DNA of 64,000 nucleotides from JAUYQR01 sp050632395. GTDB lineage: Bacteria > Pseudomonadota > Alphaproteobacteria > Rhodobacterales > Rhodobacteraceae. The notes under the pieces were generated by a model that was not told the origin of the DNA, searched no databases, and was given only the letters and a program-made list of their open reading frames with translations. Positions 8,342-17,488 of the stretch are shown in pieces (the stretch's first letter is position 1; every line of letters starts with the position of its first letter). Where the stretch lies: assembly GCF_050632395.1 (NCBI RefSeq), contig NZ_CP192600.1:806001-870000 (forward strand), in the 5' to 3' direction. A program made the translations under genes and the position numbers.

Positions 8342-9076
8342 ATGAACGGCAGCCTTTTCATAGCCGGGCTTGGGCCGGGCGATGAGGCGATGATTACGCC
8401 GGAGGTCACGGCCGCGCTGGCTGAGGCAACCGACGTGGTGGGCTACATTCCCTACGTTGCGCGCGTCGCAGCGCGGGAGGGTTTGACGCTGCATCCATCG
8501 GACAATCGGGTGGAGATGGACCGCGCACGCGCCGCCCTTGCGATGGCGGCGGCGGGGCGGCGTGTAGTGATCGTGTCGTCCGGTGATCCGGGTGTGTTCG
8601 CGATGGCCTCGGCGGTGTTCGAGGCGATGGAGGGCATGCCGGATTGGCAGGGCCTTGATGTGCGGGTGCTGCCGGGGATCACCGCGATGCTGGCGGCGGC
8701 GGCGGCGGCGGGCGCGCCTCTGGGCCATGATTTCTGCTGCATCAACCTGTCGGACAACCTGAAACCGTGGGAGGTGATCGAGGCCCGTCTGCGCCATGCG
8801 GCGCAAGCCGATTTCGCCATGGCCTTCTATAACCCGCGTTCGGCAAGCCGGCCCGACACTTTTGCAAGGACGCTGGACGTGCTTCGGGAGGAGTGCGGGC
8901 CGGACCGTCTGATCCTGTTTGCCCGCGCAGTTTCCACCTCGGATGAGGCGATATCCAGCGTCACGCTGGGGGATGCCACGCCCGAGATGGCCGACATGCG
9001 CACCGTCGTGATCGTGGGAAACTCGGCCACCCGGCGGGTCGGGCGCTGGGTCTATACACCAAGGCGGGCGGTGTGA
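8342..9076 (+). CDS. cobJ: Precorrin-3B C17-methyltransferase CobJ
   Basis: Methylates C17 of precorrin-3B with ring contraction, giving precorrin-4. The 244 residues begin with the tetrapyrrole-methylase loop GLGPGDEAMITP, followed by SSGDPGVFAMASAV and VLPGITAMLAAAAAAGAPLGHDF-type motifs typical of CobJ/CbiH. The last 25 bases overlap, tail to tail, the 3' end of cobK on the other strand. Confidence 0.96.
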   Translation: MNGSLFIAGLGPGDEAMITPEVTAALAEATDVVGYIPYVARVAAREGLTLHPSDNRVEMDRARAALAMAAAGRRVVIVSSGDPGVFAMASAVFEAMEGMPDWQGLDVRVLPGITAMLAAAAAAGAPLGHDFCCINLSDNLKPWEVIEARLRHAAQADFAMAFYNPRSASRPDTFARTLDVLREECGPDRLILFARAVSTSDEAISSVTLGDATPEMADMRTVVIVGNSATRRVGRWVYTPRRAV

Positions 9077-9801
9077 TGCAGCCAGTCCATCGCCGCCTTG
9101 ACCGACGTGACCACCTGCCGCTTCGGCAGCCGTGGCCGGTCGATCATCAGGACCGGCAAGCCCAAGGCGCGGGCGGCGGCGATCTTGGCTACCGCGCCCT
9201 TGCCACCGGCGTTCTTGGCAACAATCACCTCGGTCTGGTGCTGGCGCAGAAGCGCGGTATCGCCGGCCACGTCGAACGGCCCACGCGCCACGATCACTTC
9301 GGCGTCGGGCAGGGTAAGCGGGCCGGTCGGCGCATCGACAAGGCGCAGAAGGTAGCGGTGCTGCGGCTGGGAGGCAAAGGGGTCCAGATGCTGCCGCCCG
9401 ATGGCAAGGAACACGCGGCGCGGCGGGCCGGACAGCGCGGCGACGGCGGCTGGTATGTCCGCGACATGGCTCCAGCGGTCGCCTTCGCCCGCCACCCAAG
9501 GGGCGCGTTCGAGGGCGAGGAGCGGCGTTCCGGTCGCGGTGCAGGCGGCAACGGCATTGCCGCTCATCTGCGCGGCGAAGGGATGGGTGGCGTCGATCAC
9601 GTGGCTGATCGCTTCGGCCTTGAGATAGGCGCAAAGCCCTTCGACGCCGCCAAAGCCACCCACCCGCATGTGGATCGGCTGGTCCAGCGGCGCCTCCGTC
9701 CTGCCTGCGTAGGAATAGATGCCCGGCAGGCCCGCCTCGGCGATGGCGCGCGCCAGAAGGCCCGCCTCGGTGGTGCCGCCGAGCAGAAGGATGCGTGTCA
9801 T
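9052..9801 (-). CDS. cobK: Precorrin-6A reductase CobK
   Basis: NADPH-dependent reduction of precorrin-6A to dihydro-precorrin-6A (precorrin-6B). The 249 residues open with MTRILLLGGTTEAG, the CobK/CbiJ nucleotide-binding start, and carry HVIDATHPFAAQMS and an IAARALGLPVLMIDRP-like C-terminal region. It is the only cob gene of the cluster on the minus strand apart from cobO. Its stop lies within cobJ, and its ATG (9801-9799) shares bases with the cobL ATG (9800-9802). AGGGG six bases upstream, inside cobL, serves as the ribosome binding site. Confidence 0.96.
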   Translation of the reverse strand: MTRILLLGGTTEAGLLARAIAEAGLPGIYSYAGRTEAPLDQPIHMRVGGFGGVEGLCAYLKAEAISHVIDATHPFAAQMSGNAVAACTATGTPLLALERAPWVAGEGDRWSHVADIPAAVAALSGPPRRVFLAIGRQHLDPFASQPQHRYLLRLVDAPTGPLTLPDAEVIVARGPFDVAGDTALLRQHQTEVIVAKNAGGKGAVAKIAAARALGLPVLMIDRPRLPKRQVVTSVKAAMDWLHHTARLGV

Positions 9802-10975
9802 GTCTGACCCCTGGCTGACCATCATCGGTCTGGGCGAAGATGGACCGGCGGGCCTGTCCGCCGCAAGCCGTGAAGCGCTGTTGGCGGCCGAGGTGGTGTT
9901 CGGCGGGCCGCGGCACTTGGCGCTAGCGGGGGTTCAGGGCCGGCCTTGGACGGTGCCATTCGACGTGACCCCGGTTCTGGCCGAACGTGGGCGGCGGGTG
10001 GCGGTTCTGGTATCGGGCGATCCGTTCTGGTTCGGCGCGGGCGGGTCGCTGATGCCGCATCTGGCGCCGGGTGAATGGGTGTCGCATCCGCAGCCGTCGA
10101 CCTTTTCGCTGGCGGCAAACCGGCTTGGCTGGCGGCTGGAAGAGGTGCTGTGCCTTGGCCTGCATGCCGCCCCCCTAGCCCGATTGGCCCCCGTTCTGGG
10201 CCGTGGGGTGCGCGCGATCTGCCTGCTGCGTGACGGTGCTGCGGTGGGCGAGTTGGCAGCCTATCTTACCGAAACCGGCTTCGGCGCCTCAGCACTGGTG
10301 GTGCTTGAGGCGCTTGGCGGCCCGCGCGAACGGGTGCGCCGGACGACCGCGCAAGCGATGGACCTCGCCGATATCGCCGCCCCCGTGGCCGTGGCGATCG
10401 AGGCGGTCGGGGCCGGTCTGCCACGCGCCTCGGGCCTGCCGGACGCGTTTTTCCAGCATGACGGCCAGATCACCAAGCGACCGGTGCGCGCGTTGACGCT
10501 TTCGGCGCTGGCGCCGCGGGCGGGCGAGGTGTTGTGGGATATCGGCGCGGGCTCGGGTTCGATCGGGATCGAATGGCTGTTGGCAGGGGCCGCGCAGTGC
10601 CATGCCGTCGAGGCCGATGCCACCCGCGCCGCCCGTGCCGTCGTCAATGCCGACCGCTTTGGTCTCGGTCATCGCTACAGCCTGACCTGTCATGCCGCGC
10701 CCGAAGGCCTCGATAGCTTGCCGCGCCCGGATGCGGTGTTCGTCGGTGGCGGCGCTACCGAGGCGCTTCTGGCGCGGCTTTGGGCGCTGCTGCCCGGCGG
10801 CACGCGGCTTGTCATCAATGCCGTGACGCTGGAAACCGAGGCCTTGCTGCTTGGCTGGTCGGCCCGCCACGGTGGCGAGTTGTTGCGCATCGAACTGGCC
10901 GAGGCCGCGCCCTTGGGCACCAAGCGTGGCTGGCGGGCGGCGATGCCCATCATGCAGTGGAGCGTGGTGCGATGA
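9800..10975 (+). CDS. cobL: Precorrin-6Y C5,15-methyltransferase (decarboxylating) CobL
   Basis: Methylates C5 and C15 and decarboxylates the C12 acetate side chain, giving precorrin-8X. The 391 residues are the CbiE-CbiT fusion: an N-terminal tetrapyrrole methylase half (about 1-205) and a C-terminal Rossmann methyltransferase half with the SAM motif DIGAGSGSIGIE. The ATG at 9800 has AAGGA eight bases upstream, inside cobK on the other strand. It overlaps cobE by ATGA. Confidence 0.96.
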   Translation: MSDPWLTIIGLGEDGPAGLSAASREALLAAEVVFGGPRHLALAGVQGRPWTVPFDVTPVLAERGRRVAVLVSGDPFWFGAGGSLMPHLAPGEWVSHPQPSTFSLAANRLGWRLEEVLCLGLHAAPLARLAPVLGRGVRAICLLRDGAAVGELAAYLTETGFGASALVVLEALGGPRERVRRTTAQAMDLADIAAPVAVAIEAVGAGLPRASGLPDAFFQHDGQITKRPVRALTLSALAPRAGEVLWDIGAGSGSIGIEWLLAGAAQCHAVEADATRAARAVVNADRFGLGHRYSLTCHAAPEGLDSLPRPDAVFVGGGATEALLARLWALLPGGTRLVINAVTLETEALLLGWSARHGGELLRIELAEAAPLGTKRGWRAAMPIMQWSVVR

Positions 10976-11334
10976 GGGTGGCAGGGTTTGGTTTTCGCAA
11001 GGGCGCGACCGAGGCGGCGTTGCGCGATGCGCTGATGCGGGTTGGTGGGCCGGATGGCGTGACGATGGTTGCCACCGTTGCTGACAAGGCCGGAGGGTTG
11101 CGCAATTTTGCCCGCAGCCTCGGGCTGCCGTTGGTCGCCGTGCCGCCCGGTGATCTGCCGGGGCAGGCGGTCGCCACGCGATCGGCTCGCGTGACGGCGC
11201 TTTACGGCACCGGATCTCTGGCCGAGGCGGCGGCATTGGCCGCAGCGGGGCCGGGCGCGCGGCTGATCGCGCCCCGCGCGCAATCGGCAGACGGAACCGC
11301 CACTGCCGCCATTGCCGAAGGGGCCAAGCCATGA
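10972..11334 (+). CDS. cobE: Cobalamin biosynthesis protein CobE
   Basis: A 120-residue protein matching the CobE/CbiG C-terminal domain: MRVAGFGFRKGAT at the start and the central LPLVAVPPGDLPG-type segment, with ARVTALYGTGSLAEAAAL after it. CobE is required for aerobic B12 synthesis in Pseudomonas denitrificans, but its exact reaction is not settled. It overlaps cobL and cobM by four bases each. Confidence 0.88.
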   Translation: MRVAGFGFRKGATEAALRDALMRVGGPDGVTMVATVADKAGGLRNFARSLGLPLVAVPPGDLPGQAVATRSARVTALYGTGSLAEAAALAAAGPGARLIAPRAQSADGTATAAIAEGAKP

Positions 11335-12116
11335 CCGTTCATTTCATCGGCGCAGGCCCGGGAGCGCCCGACCTTCTGACCCTGCGCGGCCGCGACCTGA
11401 TCGCCGCCTCGCCGGTCTGCCTTTACGCGGGTTCGCTGATCCCGCAGGCGATCCTCGGCCATTGCCCGCCCGGTTGCCGCATCGTCAACACCGCGCCGAT
11501 GAGCCTTGACGAGATCATCGCGGAAATCGCCAGCGCCCATGCGCAAGGGCACGACATCGCGCGGCTTCATTCCGGCGATCTGTCGGTCTGGTCGGCGATG
11601 GGCGAACAATTGCGACGCTTGCGTGAACTGCGCATCCCCTACGACGTGACGCCGGGCGTGCCTTCGTTCGCGGCAGCGGCGGCCACGCTCGGGGCCGAAC
11701 TTACCTTGCCGGGGCTGGCGCAATCGGTGGTACTGACCCGCACCGAAGGCCGCGCAACCAAGATGCCCCCGCGCGAAACGCTGGCCGCCTTCGGCGCCAC
11801 CGGGGCGACGCTGGCGCTGCACCTGTCGATCCACCTTCTGGACAAGGTGGTGGCCGACCTTGCCCCGCATTACGGCCTCGATTGCCCGGTCGCCGTGGTC
11901 TGGCGCGCCAGTTGGCCCGACGAGTGCATCATCCGCGCCACGCTTGGCACATTGGTTGCCGCGGTCCCCGCCGAGGTGGAGCGGACCGCGCTGATCCTGA
12001 TCGGCCCCGCGCTGGCCGCCGAAGGGTTCGAGGAAAGCCGTCTTTACGCGGGCGATTACGACCGCCGCTACCGCCCCGTTGGCACCGACCCGCGCTTTCC
12101 CGGCACCGGATCATGA
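11331..12116 (+). CDS. cobM: Precorrin-4 C11-methyltransferase CobM
   Basis: Methylates C11 of precorrin-4, giving precorrin-5. The 261 residues have the tetrapyrrole methylase features: FIGAGPGAPDLLTLRG at the N-terminus, LHSGDLSVWSA, and VTPGVPSFAAAAATLG. The family's RTEGRATKMP stretch is intact. Overlaps cobE and cobB with ATGA junctions. Confidence 0.96.
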   Translation: MTVHFIGAGPGAPDLLTLRGRDLIAASPVCLYAGSLIPQAILGHCPPGCRIVNTAPMSLDEIIAEIASAHAQGHDIARLHSGDLSVWSAMGEQLRRLRELRIPYDVTPGVPSFAAAAATLGAELTLPGLAQSVVLTRTEGRATKMPPRETLAAFGATGATLALHLSIHLLDKVVADLAPHYGLDCPVAVVWRASWPDECIIRATLGTLVAAVPAEVERTALILIGPALAAEGFEESRLYAGDYDRRYRPVGTDPRFPGTGS

Positions 12117-13432
12117 CACCCGGCCTGCTCATCTCCGCCCCGTCCTCGGGCAGCGGCAAGACCACGCTGATGCTGGGCCTGTTGCGCGCCCTGCGCGACC
12201 GGGGCCTCATGGTGCAGCCGCTGAAAAGCGGGCCGGATTACATCGACCCCGCGTTCCACACGGCGGCCTCCGGCCAGCCCTCGCGCAATCTCGACAGTTG
12301 GGCCATGTCGCCGGCGATGATCGCCGGGCTGGCTGACGCACCGGGGGCCGACCTGGTGCTGGCCGAAGGCTCGATGGGCCTTTTCGACGGCGTGGCCAAA
12401 CCGGGCGAGGCGGGCACCGGTGCCAGCGCCGATGTGGCGGCACTCATGGGCTGGCCAGTGGTTCTGGTGATCGACGTGTCGGGGCAGGCGCAGACGGCGG
12501 GCGCCATCGCGCGCGGGCTGGCGGGGTTCCGCGCCGGGGTTACAATCGCCGGGGTCGTCCTGAACCGCGTCGCCAGCCCACGGCACGAGGCGCTGGTGCG
12601 TGTCGGCATGGCCGAGGCGGGCGTGACCGTGTTCGGCGCGCTGCCGAAACAGGCCAGCATCGCGGTGCCGGAACGTCACCTCGGGCTGGTACAGGCCGAA
12701 GAACACCCGGCCCTTGAGGCGCTGATCACCCAAGCCGCCGCCTTGGTGCGCGAGCGGCTGGATCTGGACGCGCTTCTGGCCGCAGCCGCCGCCCACCCCG
12801 CGCAGACCGCTGGCACCGCGCGTATCCGCCCACCCGGCCAGCGCATCGCGCTTGCCCGCGACGCCGCGTTTTCCTTCGTCTACCCGCATCTCATCGACGG
12901 CTGGCGCAAGGCCGGGGCCGAAATCCTGCCGTTCTCGCCCCTTGCGGATCAGCCGCCCGACCCCGCAGCCGATACCTGCTGGCTTCCGGGCGGCTACCCC
13001 GAACTTCACGCCGGGGCGCTGGCCGCGGCCGATAGCTTCCGCACCGGACTAAGCGCCTTTGCCGACACCCGCCCCGTCCACGGCGAGTGCGGCGGCTACA
13101 TGGCCATGGGTGCTGCGCTGATCGACAAGGATGGCACCCGGCACCGGATGGCAGGGCTGCTGGGCCTCGTCACCTCCTACGCCAGCCGCAAGATGCACCT
13201 TGGCTACCGGCAGGCCACGCTTCTCACCCCGACCCCCGGCCATGCGTCGGCAAGCCGCCTGCGCGGGCACGAGTTCCATTACTCCACCATCGTCGACCAA
13301 CCCGACCCCGCGCTGGCCACCGTCACAGACGCCACCGGGGCCAGCGTCCCCGAAACCGGCTCATACCGCTTTCAACCAGGTGGCGGGCGGTCGACCGGCA
13401 CCTACTTCCACCTGATCGCCGAGGCGTCATGA
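12113..13432 (+). CDS. cobB: Hydrogenobyrinic acid a,c-diamide synthase CobB
   Basis: ATP- and glutamine-dependent amidation of the a and c carboxylates. The 439 residues comprise an N-terminal dethiobiotin-synthetase-like ATPase domain with the P-loop APSSGSGKTTL, the conserved SGPDYIDP motif, and a C-terminal class I glutamine amidotransferase domain with the nucleophile cysteine in HGECGGYMAMG. The ATG at 12113 overlaps the cobM stop. Its product is the substrate of CobN-CobST. Confidence 0.96.
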   Translation: MTPGLLISAPSSGSGKTTLMLGLLRALRDRGLMVQPLKSGPDYIDPAFHTAASGQPSRNLDSWAMSPAMIAGLADAPGADLVLAEGSMGLFDGVAKPGEAGTGASADVAALMGWPVVLVIDVSGQAQTAGAIARGLAGFRAGVTIAGVVLNRVASPRHEALVRVGMAEAGVTVFGALPKQASIAVPERHLGLVQAEEHPALEALITQAAALVRERLDLDALLAAAAAHPAQTAGTARIRPPGQRIALARDAAFSFVYPHLIDGWRKAGAEILPFSPLADQPPDPAADTCWLPGGYPELHAGALAAADSFRTGLSAFADTRPVHGECGGYMAMGAALIDKDGTRHRMAGLLGLVTSYASRKMHLGYRQATLLTPTPGHASASRLRGHEFHYSTIVDQPDPALATVTDATGASVPETGSYRFQPGGGRSTGTYFHLIAEAS

Positions 13433-14160
13433 CCGGCTTTGTCTCCTTCGTTTCCGCAGGTCCGGGCGACCCCGACCTTCTGACCGTCCGCGCCGTGCAG
13501 CGCATCGGCGCGGCGGACGCGATCCTGTATGATGACCTTTCCTCCGGCCTGATCCTAGCGCTCGCGCGACCTGGAGCAGACCTCATCGGTGTCGGCAAAC
13601 GCGCGGGCCGCGCCTCGCCAAAGCAGGATCACGTCAGTCGCCTGCTGGTCGAATACGCGCTGACCGGCGCGCAAGTGGTGCGGCTGAAATCCGGCGACAG
13701 CGGCATCTTCGGCCGGCTGGAGGAGGAGCTGACCGCCGTCCACGCCGCCGGCATCGGCTGCGAGATCATTCCCGGCGTCACCTCCGCCTCGGCTGCTGCG
13801 GCGGCGGCGGGCATTCCGCTCACCCGCCGTCTGGTGTCGCAGCGCGTGCAATACATCACCGCCGCAGATACTTCCGGCCAGTTGCCGCCGGGGCTGAACA
13901 TCGCGGCACTGGCCGATCCGATGGCCACAACCGTGGTGTTCATGGGCAAGCGCACCTTCCCCGCACTGGCCAAGGCGCTGGTCGCCCACGGCCTGTCGCC
14001 TGACACCCCGGCGCTGCTGGCCGAGGCGGTCAGCCAGCCAGAGCAGACCCTGACGCGCGGCACCATCGCCAGCCTTGCCGAACGGCTTTCGGGCGAACCG
14101 GGCGCGCTGCCCGGCCTGATCCTCTTTGGCCCGCTGGCCGACCCGGACGGCCTGCCATGA
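13429..14160 (+). CDS. cobA: Uroporphyrinogen-III C-methyltransferase CobA
   Basis: Double methylation of uroporphyrinogen III at C2 and C7 to precorrin-2, the branch point to B12 and siroheme. The 243 residues show the SUMT motifs VSAGPGDPDLLTVRA, YDDL, VGKRAG, LKSGDSGIFGR and EIIPGVTSASAAAA. The sequence is a CobA-type single-domain enzyme without the CysG N-terminal oxidase/ferrochelatase part. It overlaps cobB and cobF with ATGA junctions. Confidence 0.96.
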   Translation: MTGFVSFVSAGPGDPDLLTVRAVQRIGAADAILYDDLSSGLILALARPGADLIGVGKRAGRASPKQDHVSRLLVEYALTGAQVVRLKSGDSGIFGRLEEELTAVHAAGIGCEIIPGVTSASAAAAAAGIPLTRRLVSQRVQYITAADTSGQLPPGLNIAALADPMATTVVFMGKRTFPALAKALVAHGLSPDTPALLAEAVSQPEQTLTRGTIASLAERLSGEPGALPGLILFGPLADPDGLP

Positions 14161-14903
14161 CCACGCTGTCGCTGATCGGCATCGGCACCGGCAACCCCGA
14201 CCACCTGACCGCTCAGGCGGTCAAGGCCTTGAACCGCGCCGATCTGATCCTTCTGCCGCGCAAGGGCGACGACAAGTCCGATCTTGCTGACCTCCGCCGC
14301 CAGATCGTCGCAGCCGTCGTCACCGCTCCGGTGACAGTCGCGGAATATGACGTGCCGAAACGCGCCGACCAGACCGACTATCTGAGCGCGGTGAACGATT
14401 GGCACGACGCCATCGCCGCCGTCTGGCAGGCCACCATCGACGCGCATCTGCCCAAAGGCGGGCGGGTGGCGCTGATGGTCTGGGGCGACCCGTCGCTTTA
14501 TGACAGCACGCTGCGCATCGCCGCGCGGCTGCCCGGCCTGACAACCGAAGTCATCCCCGGCATCACCAGCCTGCAGGTGCTGACGGCAGCGCACGCCATC
14601 CCACTCAACGCGCTGGCCGCGCCGGTCGTCATCACCACAGGCCGCCGCCTGCGCGACGAAGGCTGGCCCCCTGCCGCAAACAGCGTCGCCGTGATGCTCG
14701 ACAGTGGCGGCGCGTTTCAGGCCATTGATCCCCAAGGCGTGACCATCTGGTGGGGCGCCTATGTCGGCATGCCGCAGCAGGCGCTGATCCACGGCCCCTT
14801 GGCAGAGGTCGCGGCCCAGATCGTCGAAACCCGGGCGCGCCTGCGCGCCGAACACGGTTGGATCATGGACATTTACCTCATGCGGCGCGGCGATGAGCGT
14901 TGA
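14157..14903 (+). CDS. cobF: Precorrin-6A synthase (deacetylating) CobF
   Basis: Methylates C1 of precorrin-5 with loss of the extruded acetyl group, giving precorrin-6A; specific to the aerobic pathway. The 248 residues include IGIGTGNPDHLT, MVWGDPSLYDST and VIPGITSLQVL, diagnostic for CobF. It is the last cob gene of the run, and the kinase-fold gene downstream begins 11 bases before its stop. Confidence 0.95.
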   Translation: MTTLSLIGIGTGNPDHLTAQAVKALNRADLILLPRKGDDKSDLADLRRQIVAAVVTAPVTVAEYDVPKRADQTDYLSAVNDWHDAIAAVWQATIDAHLPKGGRVALMVWGDPSLYDSTLRIAARLPGLTTEVIPGITSLQVLTAAHAIPLNALAAPVVITTGRRLRDEGWPPAANSVAVMLDSGGAFQAIDPQGVTIWWGAYVGMPQQALIHGPLAEVAAQIVETRARLRAEHGWIMDIYLMRRGDER

Positions 14904-15846
14904 CGATCTGCGCCCCGCGCTTGCCCGCTATGGCCTGCCGCCCGACACGCCGCTCACCCTGCTGAACCGGTCCGAAAACGAGACCTGGCGCGCGGGCGAT
15001 GCGCTGATTTTCCGCCTGCACCGCAAGGGCTACCACACCAAGGCCGAGATCGCCTCGGAACTGGCGTGGCTGACGGCGCTGCAAGGCGAAGCCGGCCTGC
15101 GCGTGGTGCGTCCCGTTGCCGACCGTGACGGCGCATTCGTCGGCCAGGCCGGCGACCGGCACCTTGTCGGCTTTGCCCCGATCCAAGGCACCGAACTGAA
15201 CCCCGGCGATGACCTCTCCCACTGGTTCGCACCCTTGGGCGAGATCACCGCCCGCCTGCACGGCCAAGCCCGCCACTGGACGCCGCCCCCCGGTTTCACC
15301 CGCAAGCGGTGGGACAGCGAGACGATCCTCGGCCCCACCCCGCATTGGGGCCATTGGTGGCAGGCCGAAGGTCTGACGCCGGACGGTAGGGCGCTTCTGT
15401 CGCGCGCGGTCGATCGGCTTGCCGCCGATCTTGCCGCCTATGGCACGGGGTCTGACGTGTTCGGCCTGATCCATGCCGACCTCCGCCTTGCCAACCTGAT
15501 GCGTGACGACCACGGCCTCTGGGCCATCGACTTCGACGATTGCGGCTTTGGCTGGCGGGTCTATGACCTGGCCGCCGCCGTTTCGTTCTATGAAACCGAC
15601 CACCGCATCCCCGGCCTCGTCGCCGCGTGGTGCGAGGGGTATGCGCGCGCGGGCAGCCTTGGCGCTGCCGACCGTGCGATGATCCCCGCGATGATCCTCT
15701 TGCGCCGCCTTCTTCTTGGCGCATGGCTTGCCACCCGCGCCGACAGCGACACCGCCGCAGCATTGGGCGGCCCTGCCTACACCGCAGGCAGTCTTGATCT
15801 GGCCGACGCTTACTTGACCGACGGTCTGATCCGGTTCCGCGTCTGA
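14893..15846 (+). CDS. Phosphotransferase (aminoglycoside phosphotransferase fold)
   Basis: A 317-residue cytoplasmic protein of the APH/choline kinase/homoserine kinase II superfamily. The catalytic loop is HADLRLANLM (Brenner motif HxDxxxxN), followed by the metal-binding IDFDDCG. The substrate is unknown; many relatives phosphorylate small metabolites such as homoserine or choline, so antibiotic resistance should not be assumed. It overlaps cobF by 11 bases and is probably co-transcribed with the cob genes, without an obvious link to the pathway. Confidence 0.85.
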   Translation: MSVDDLRPALARYGLPPDTPLTLLNRSENETWRAGDALIFRLHRKGYHTKAEIASELAWLTALQGEAGLRVVRPVADRDGAFVGQAGDRHLVGFAPIQGTELNPGDDLSHWFAPLGEITARLHGQARHWTPPPGFTRKRWDSETILGPTPHWGHWWQAEGLTPDGRALLSRAVDRLAADLAAYGTGSDVFGLIHADLRLANLMRDDHGLWAIDFDDCGFGWRVYDLAAAVSFYETDHRIPGLVAAWCEGYARAGSLGAADRAMIPAMILLRRLLLGAWLATRADSDTAAALGGPAYTAGSLDLADAYLTDGLIRFRV

Positions 15847-15962
15847 CCCAGCAAAACTGTTGAGCGCCCGCGCCGCGCCATGCTACGATTCGCGGCAGGG
15901 CAGCTTCGCTGCGCTTTCATGCCGCTATCCTGCGGCATGGCGGTCGAACCCGGTCATCCTTC

Positions 15963-16607
15963 ATGCGCGCACTCGTCGTGTATTGCCACCCTCGCCCCGA
16001 CAGCTTCAACGCGGCGGTGCGGGATGTCGTTGTCTCCAAACTCGAAGCGGCGGGTGCCGAAGTCAGGGTCAGCGACCTTTACGCCAAGGGCTTCCAGCCG
16101 GTGCTGACGGGGCCGGAATGGCACGGCTACCTCGATTGCCCGAACAACATCGCCTGCGTCGCGCCCGAGGTGGCCGACCTGCGCTGGTGCGACACGCTGA
16201 TCTTCGTCTACCCGACGTGGTGGTATGGCCTGCCTGCCATGCTGAAGGGCTGGCTTGACCGGGTGATGCTGCCCGATGTCGCCTTCCACATGCCCGACGC
16301 CCAGAACCGCACGATCCGCCCCGGTCTGCGCCACATCACCCGGCTTGGCATCTTTACCACCTGCGGGGCCAGCCGCTGGCTGACCGCGCTGATCGGCGCA
16401 CCGGGCAAGCGCACCCTGATGCGCGGGGTGGGGTATCTTTGCAAACCCGGCAAGCGGGTGGCCTTTGCCGCGCATTACCTTATGGACAGTTCCACCCCTG
16501 AAAGCCGCGCCCGCCATCTGGCCCGCGTGGCACAGCGGATGAACCATCTGATCGGCCCGGCAGCGGCACGGCGCGCCACGGCGGCGCAGTCCGTCGCGGC
16601 TGAATGA
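15963..16607 (+). CDS. NAD(P)H oxidoreductase, flavodoxin-like fold
   Basis: A 214-residue protein of the NQO1/MdaB/KefF type. It starts with MRALVVYCHPRPDSFNAA, the flavin phosphate loop, and has the family's VYPTWWYGLPAMLKGWLDRV segment. It probably reduces quinones or similar electrophiles using FMN/FAD. A weak ribosome binding site and 116 bases of spacer upstream suggest separate transcription from the cob operon. The converging transporter gene abuts its stop directly. Confidence 0.88.
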   Translation: MRALVVYCHPRPDSFNAAVRDVVVSKLEAAGAEVRVSDLYAKGFQPVLTGPEWHGYLDCPNNIACVAPEVADLRWCDTLIFVYPTWWYGLPAMLKGWLDRVMLPDVAFHMPDAQNRTIRPGLRHITRLGIFTTCGASRWLTALIGAPGKRTLMRGVGYLCKPGKRVAFAAHYLMDSSTPESRARHLARVAQRMNHLIGPAAARRATAAQSVAAE

Positions 16608-17483
16608 TCACTCCTTAAGCAAAAGCCACAGCCCCAGCCCGGTCATCGCAACCCCGGCCAGCACGATGCCTGGCGGCCAGTCGCCGTGCAGCGATATTTC
16701 CCACAGGATCACCCAGGCCGGCACCAGATAGGTATAGGCCATCACCTTGGCCGCCGGCAGCCGCAGCGTGGCGTATTGCAACAAGACGAACGTCACCGCC
16801 GAGGCCGCGACGGCCACATAGGCCAGCGTGATCCACACGATCCCGGGCAACGCGGTCCAGTCCGTCGCCCTGATCGCGGGCCAGGCCCAGATCGCCAGCA
16901 GCCCGGTGCCCGCCACCATCATCCCGAAGGTGAACACGATCGCCGGTTCGCCCCGGTTCAGCTTGCGCACCAAAGGCGCATAGGCGGCATGGGCGACGCA
17001 GCCCCAGAAATAGGTGATCTCGCCAGCGCCCACGTGCATTCCCAGCACCGCGGCCAGCCTGCCGCGAAAAATCACCACCAGCGCGCCCGCTGCCCCGATT
17101 GCCAGCGCCAGCGCCATACGTCCGGTCATCCGTTGCCGCAGGAACAGCCAGCCGAACCCCGCCGCCATCACCGGCGTCAGGGTAAATACGGCCGCCGCCG
17201 ATACCGGTGCCGCCGTTCGCAACCCCTCGAACATCAGCACGAAATAGATGGCCAGCAGCGCGCCCAGCAGCAGATACCGCCACGGTGCCGCTAAGGCCCG
17301 GCGCGGCAGCCCGGTGGTGGCCGCCGAAGCTACCCCCACCAGAACTGCCGCGATAAAAAACCGCAGCGCCGACAGTGCCGCCGGGTCGACAAACGGTGCC
17401 GCCAGCGCGCCAAGCGAGAACGACCCCGCCACCAGCGCCGAAAACGCCAGCATCGCCAGATGGCCACGCTGCGCCTCGCTCAC
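16608..17483 (-). CDS. DMT-superfamily (EamA) transporter
   Basis: An inner-membrane protein with about ten predicted transmembrane segments arranged as two EamA repeats, the drug/metabolite exporter class; the substrate cannot be inferred. The start is uncertain: GTG at 17483 lies five bases after the LysR stop, GTG at 17498 has GGAA four bases upstream and overlaps that stop, and ATG at 17453 is also in frame. It follows the LysR gene on the same strand, so the regulator and exporter may form one unit. Confidence 0.88.
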   Translation of the reverse strand: MSEAQRGHLAMLAFSALVAGSFSLGALAAPFVDPAALSALRFFIAAVLVGVASAATTGLPRRALAAPWRYLLLGALLAIYFVLMFEGLRTAAPVSAAAVFTLTPVMAAGFGWLFLRQRMTGRMALALAIGAAGALVVIFRGRLAAVLGMHVGAGEITYFWGCVAHAAYAPLVRKLNRGEPAIVFTFGMMVAGTGLLAIWAWPAIRATDWTALPGIVWITLAYVAVAASAVTFVLLQYATLRLPAAKVMAYTYLVPAWVILWEISLHGDWPPGIVLAGVAMTGLGLWLLLKE

Positions 17484-17488
17484 TCCGG

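Noticed and set aside
14893..15846. Antibiotic resistance gene (aminoglycoside phosphotransferase)
   Set aside because: Only the general kinase fold is visible; the gene is chromosomal, GC-typical and overlaps cobF, so a metabolic role is more likely.
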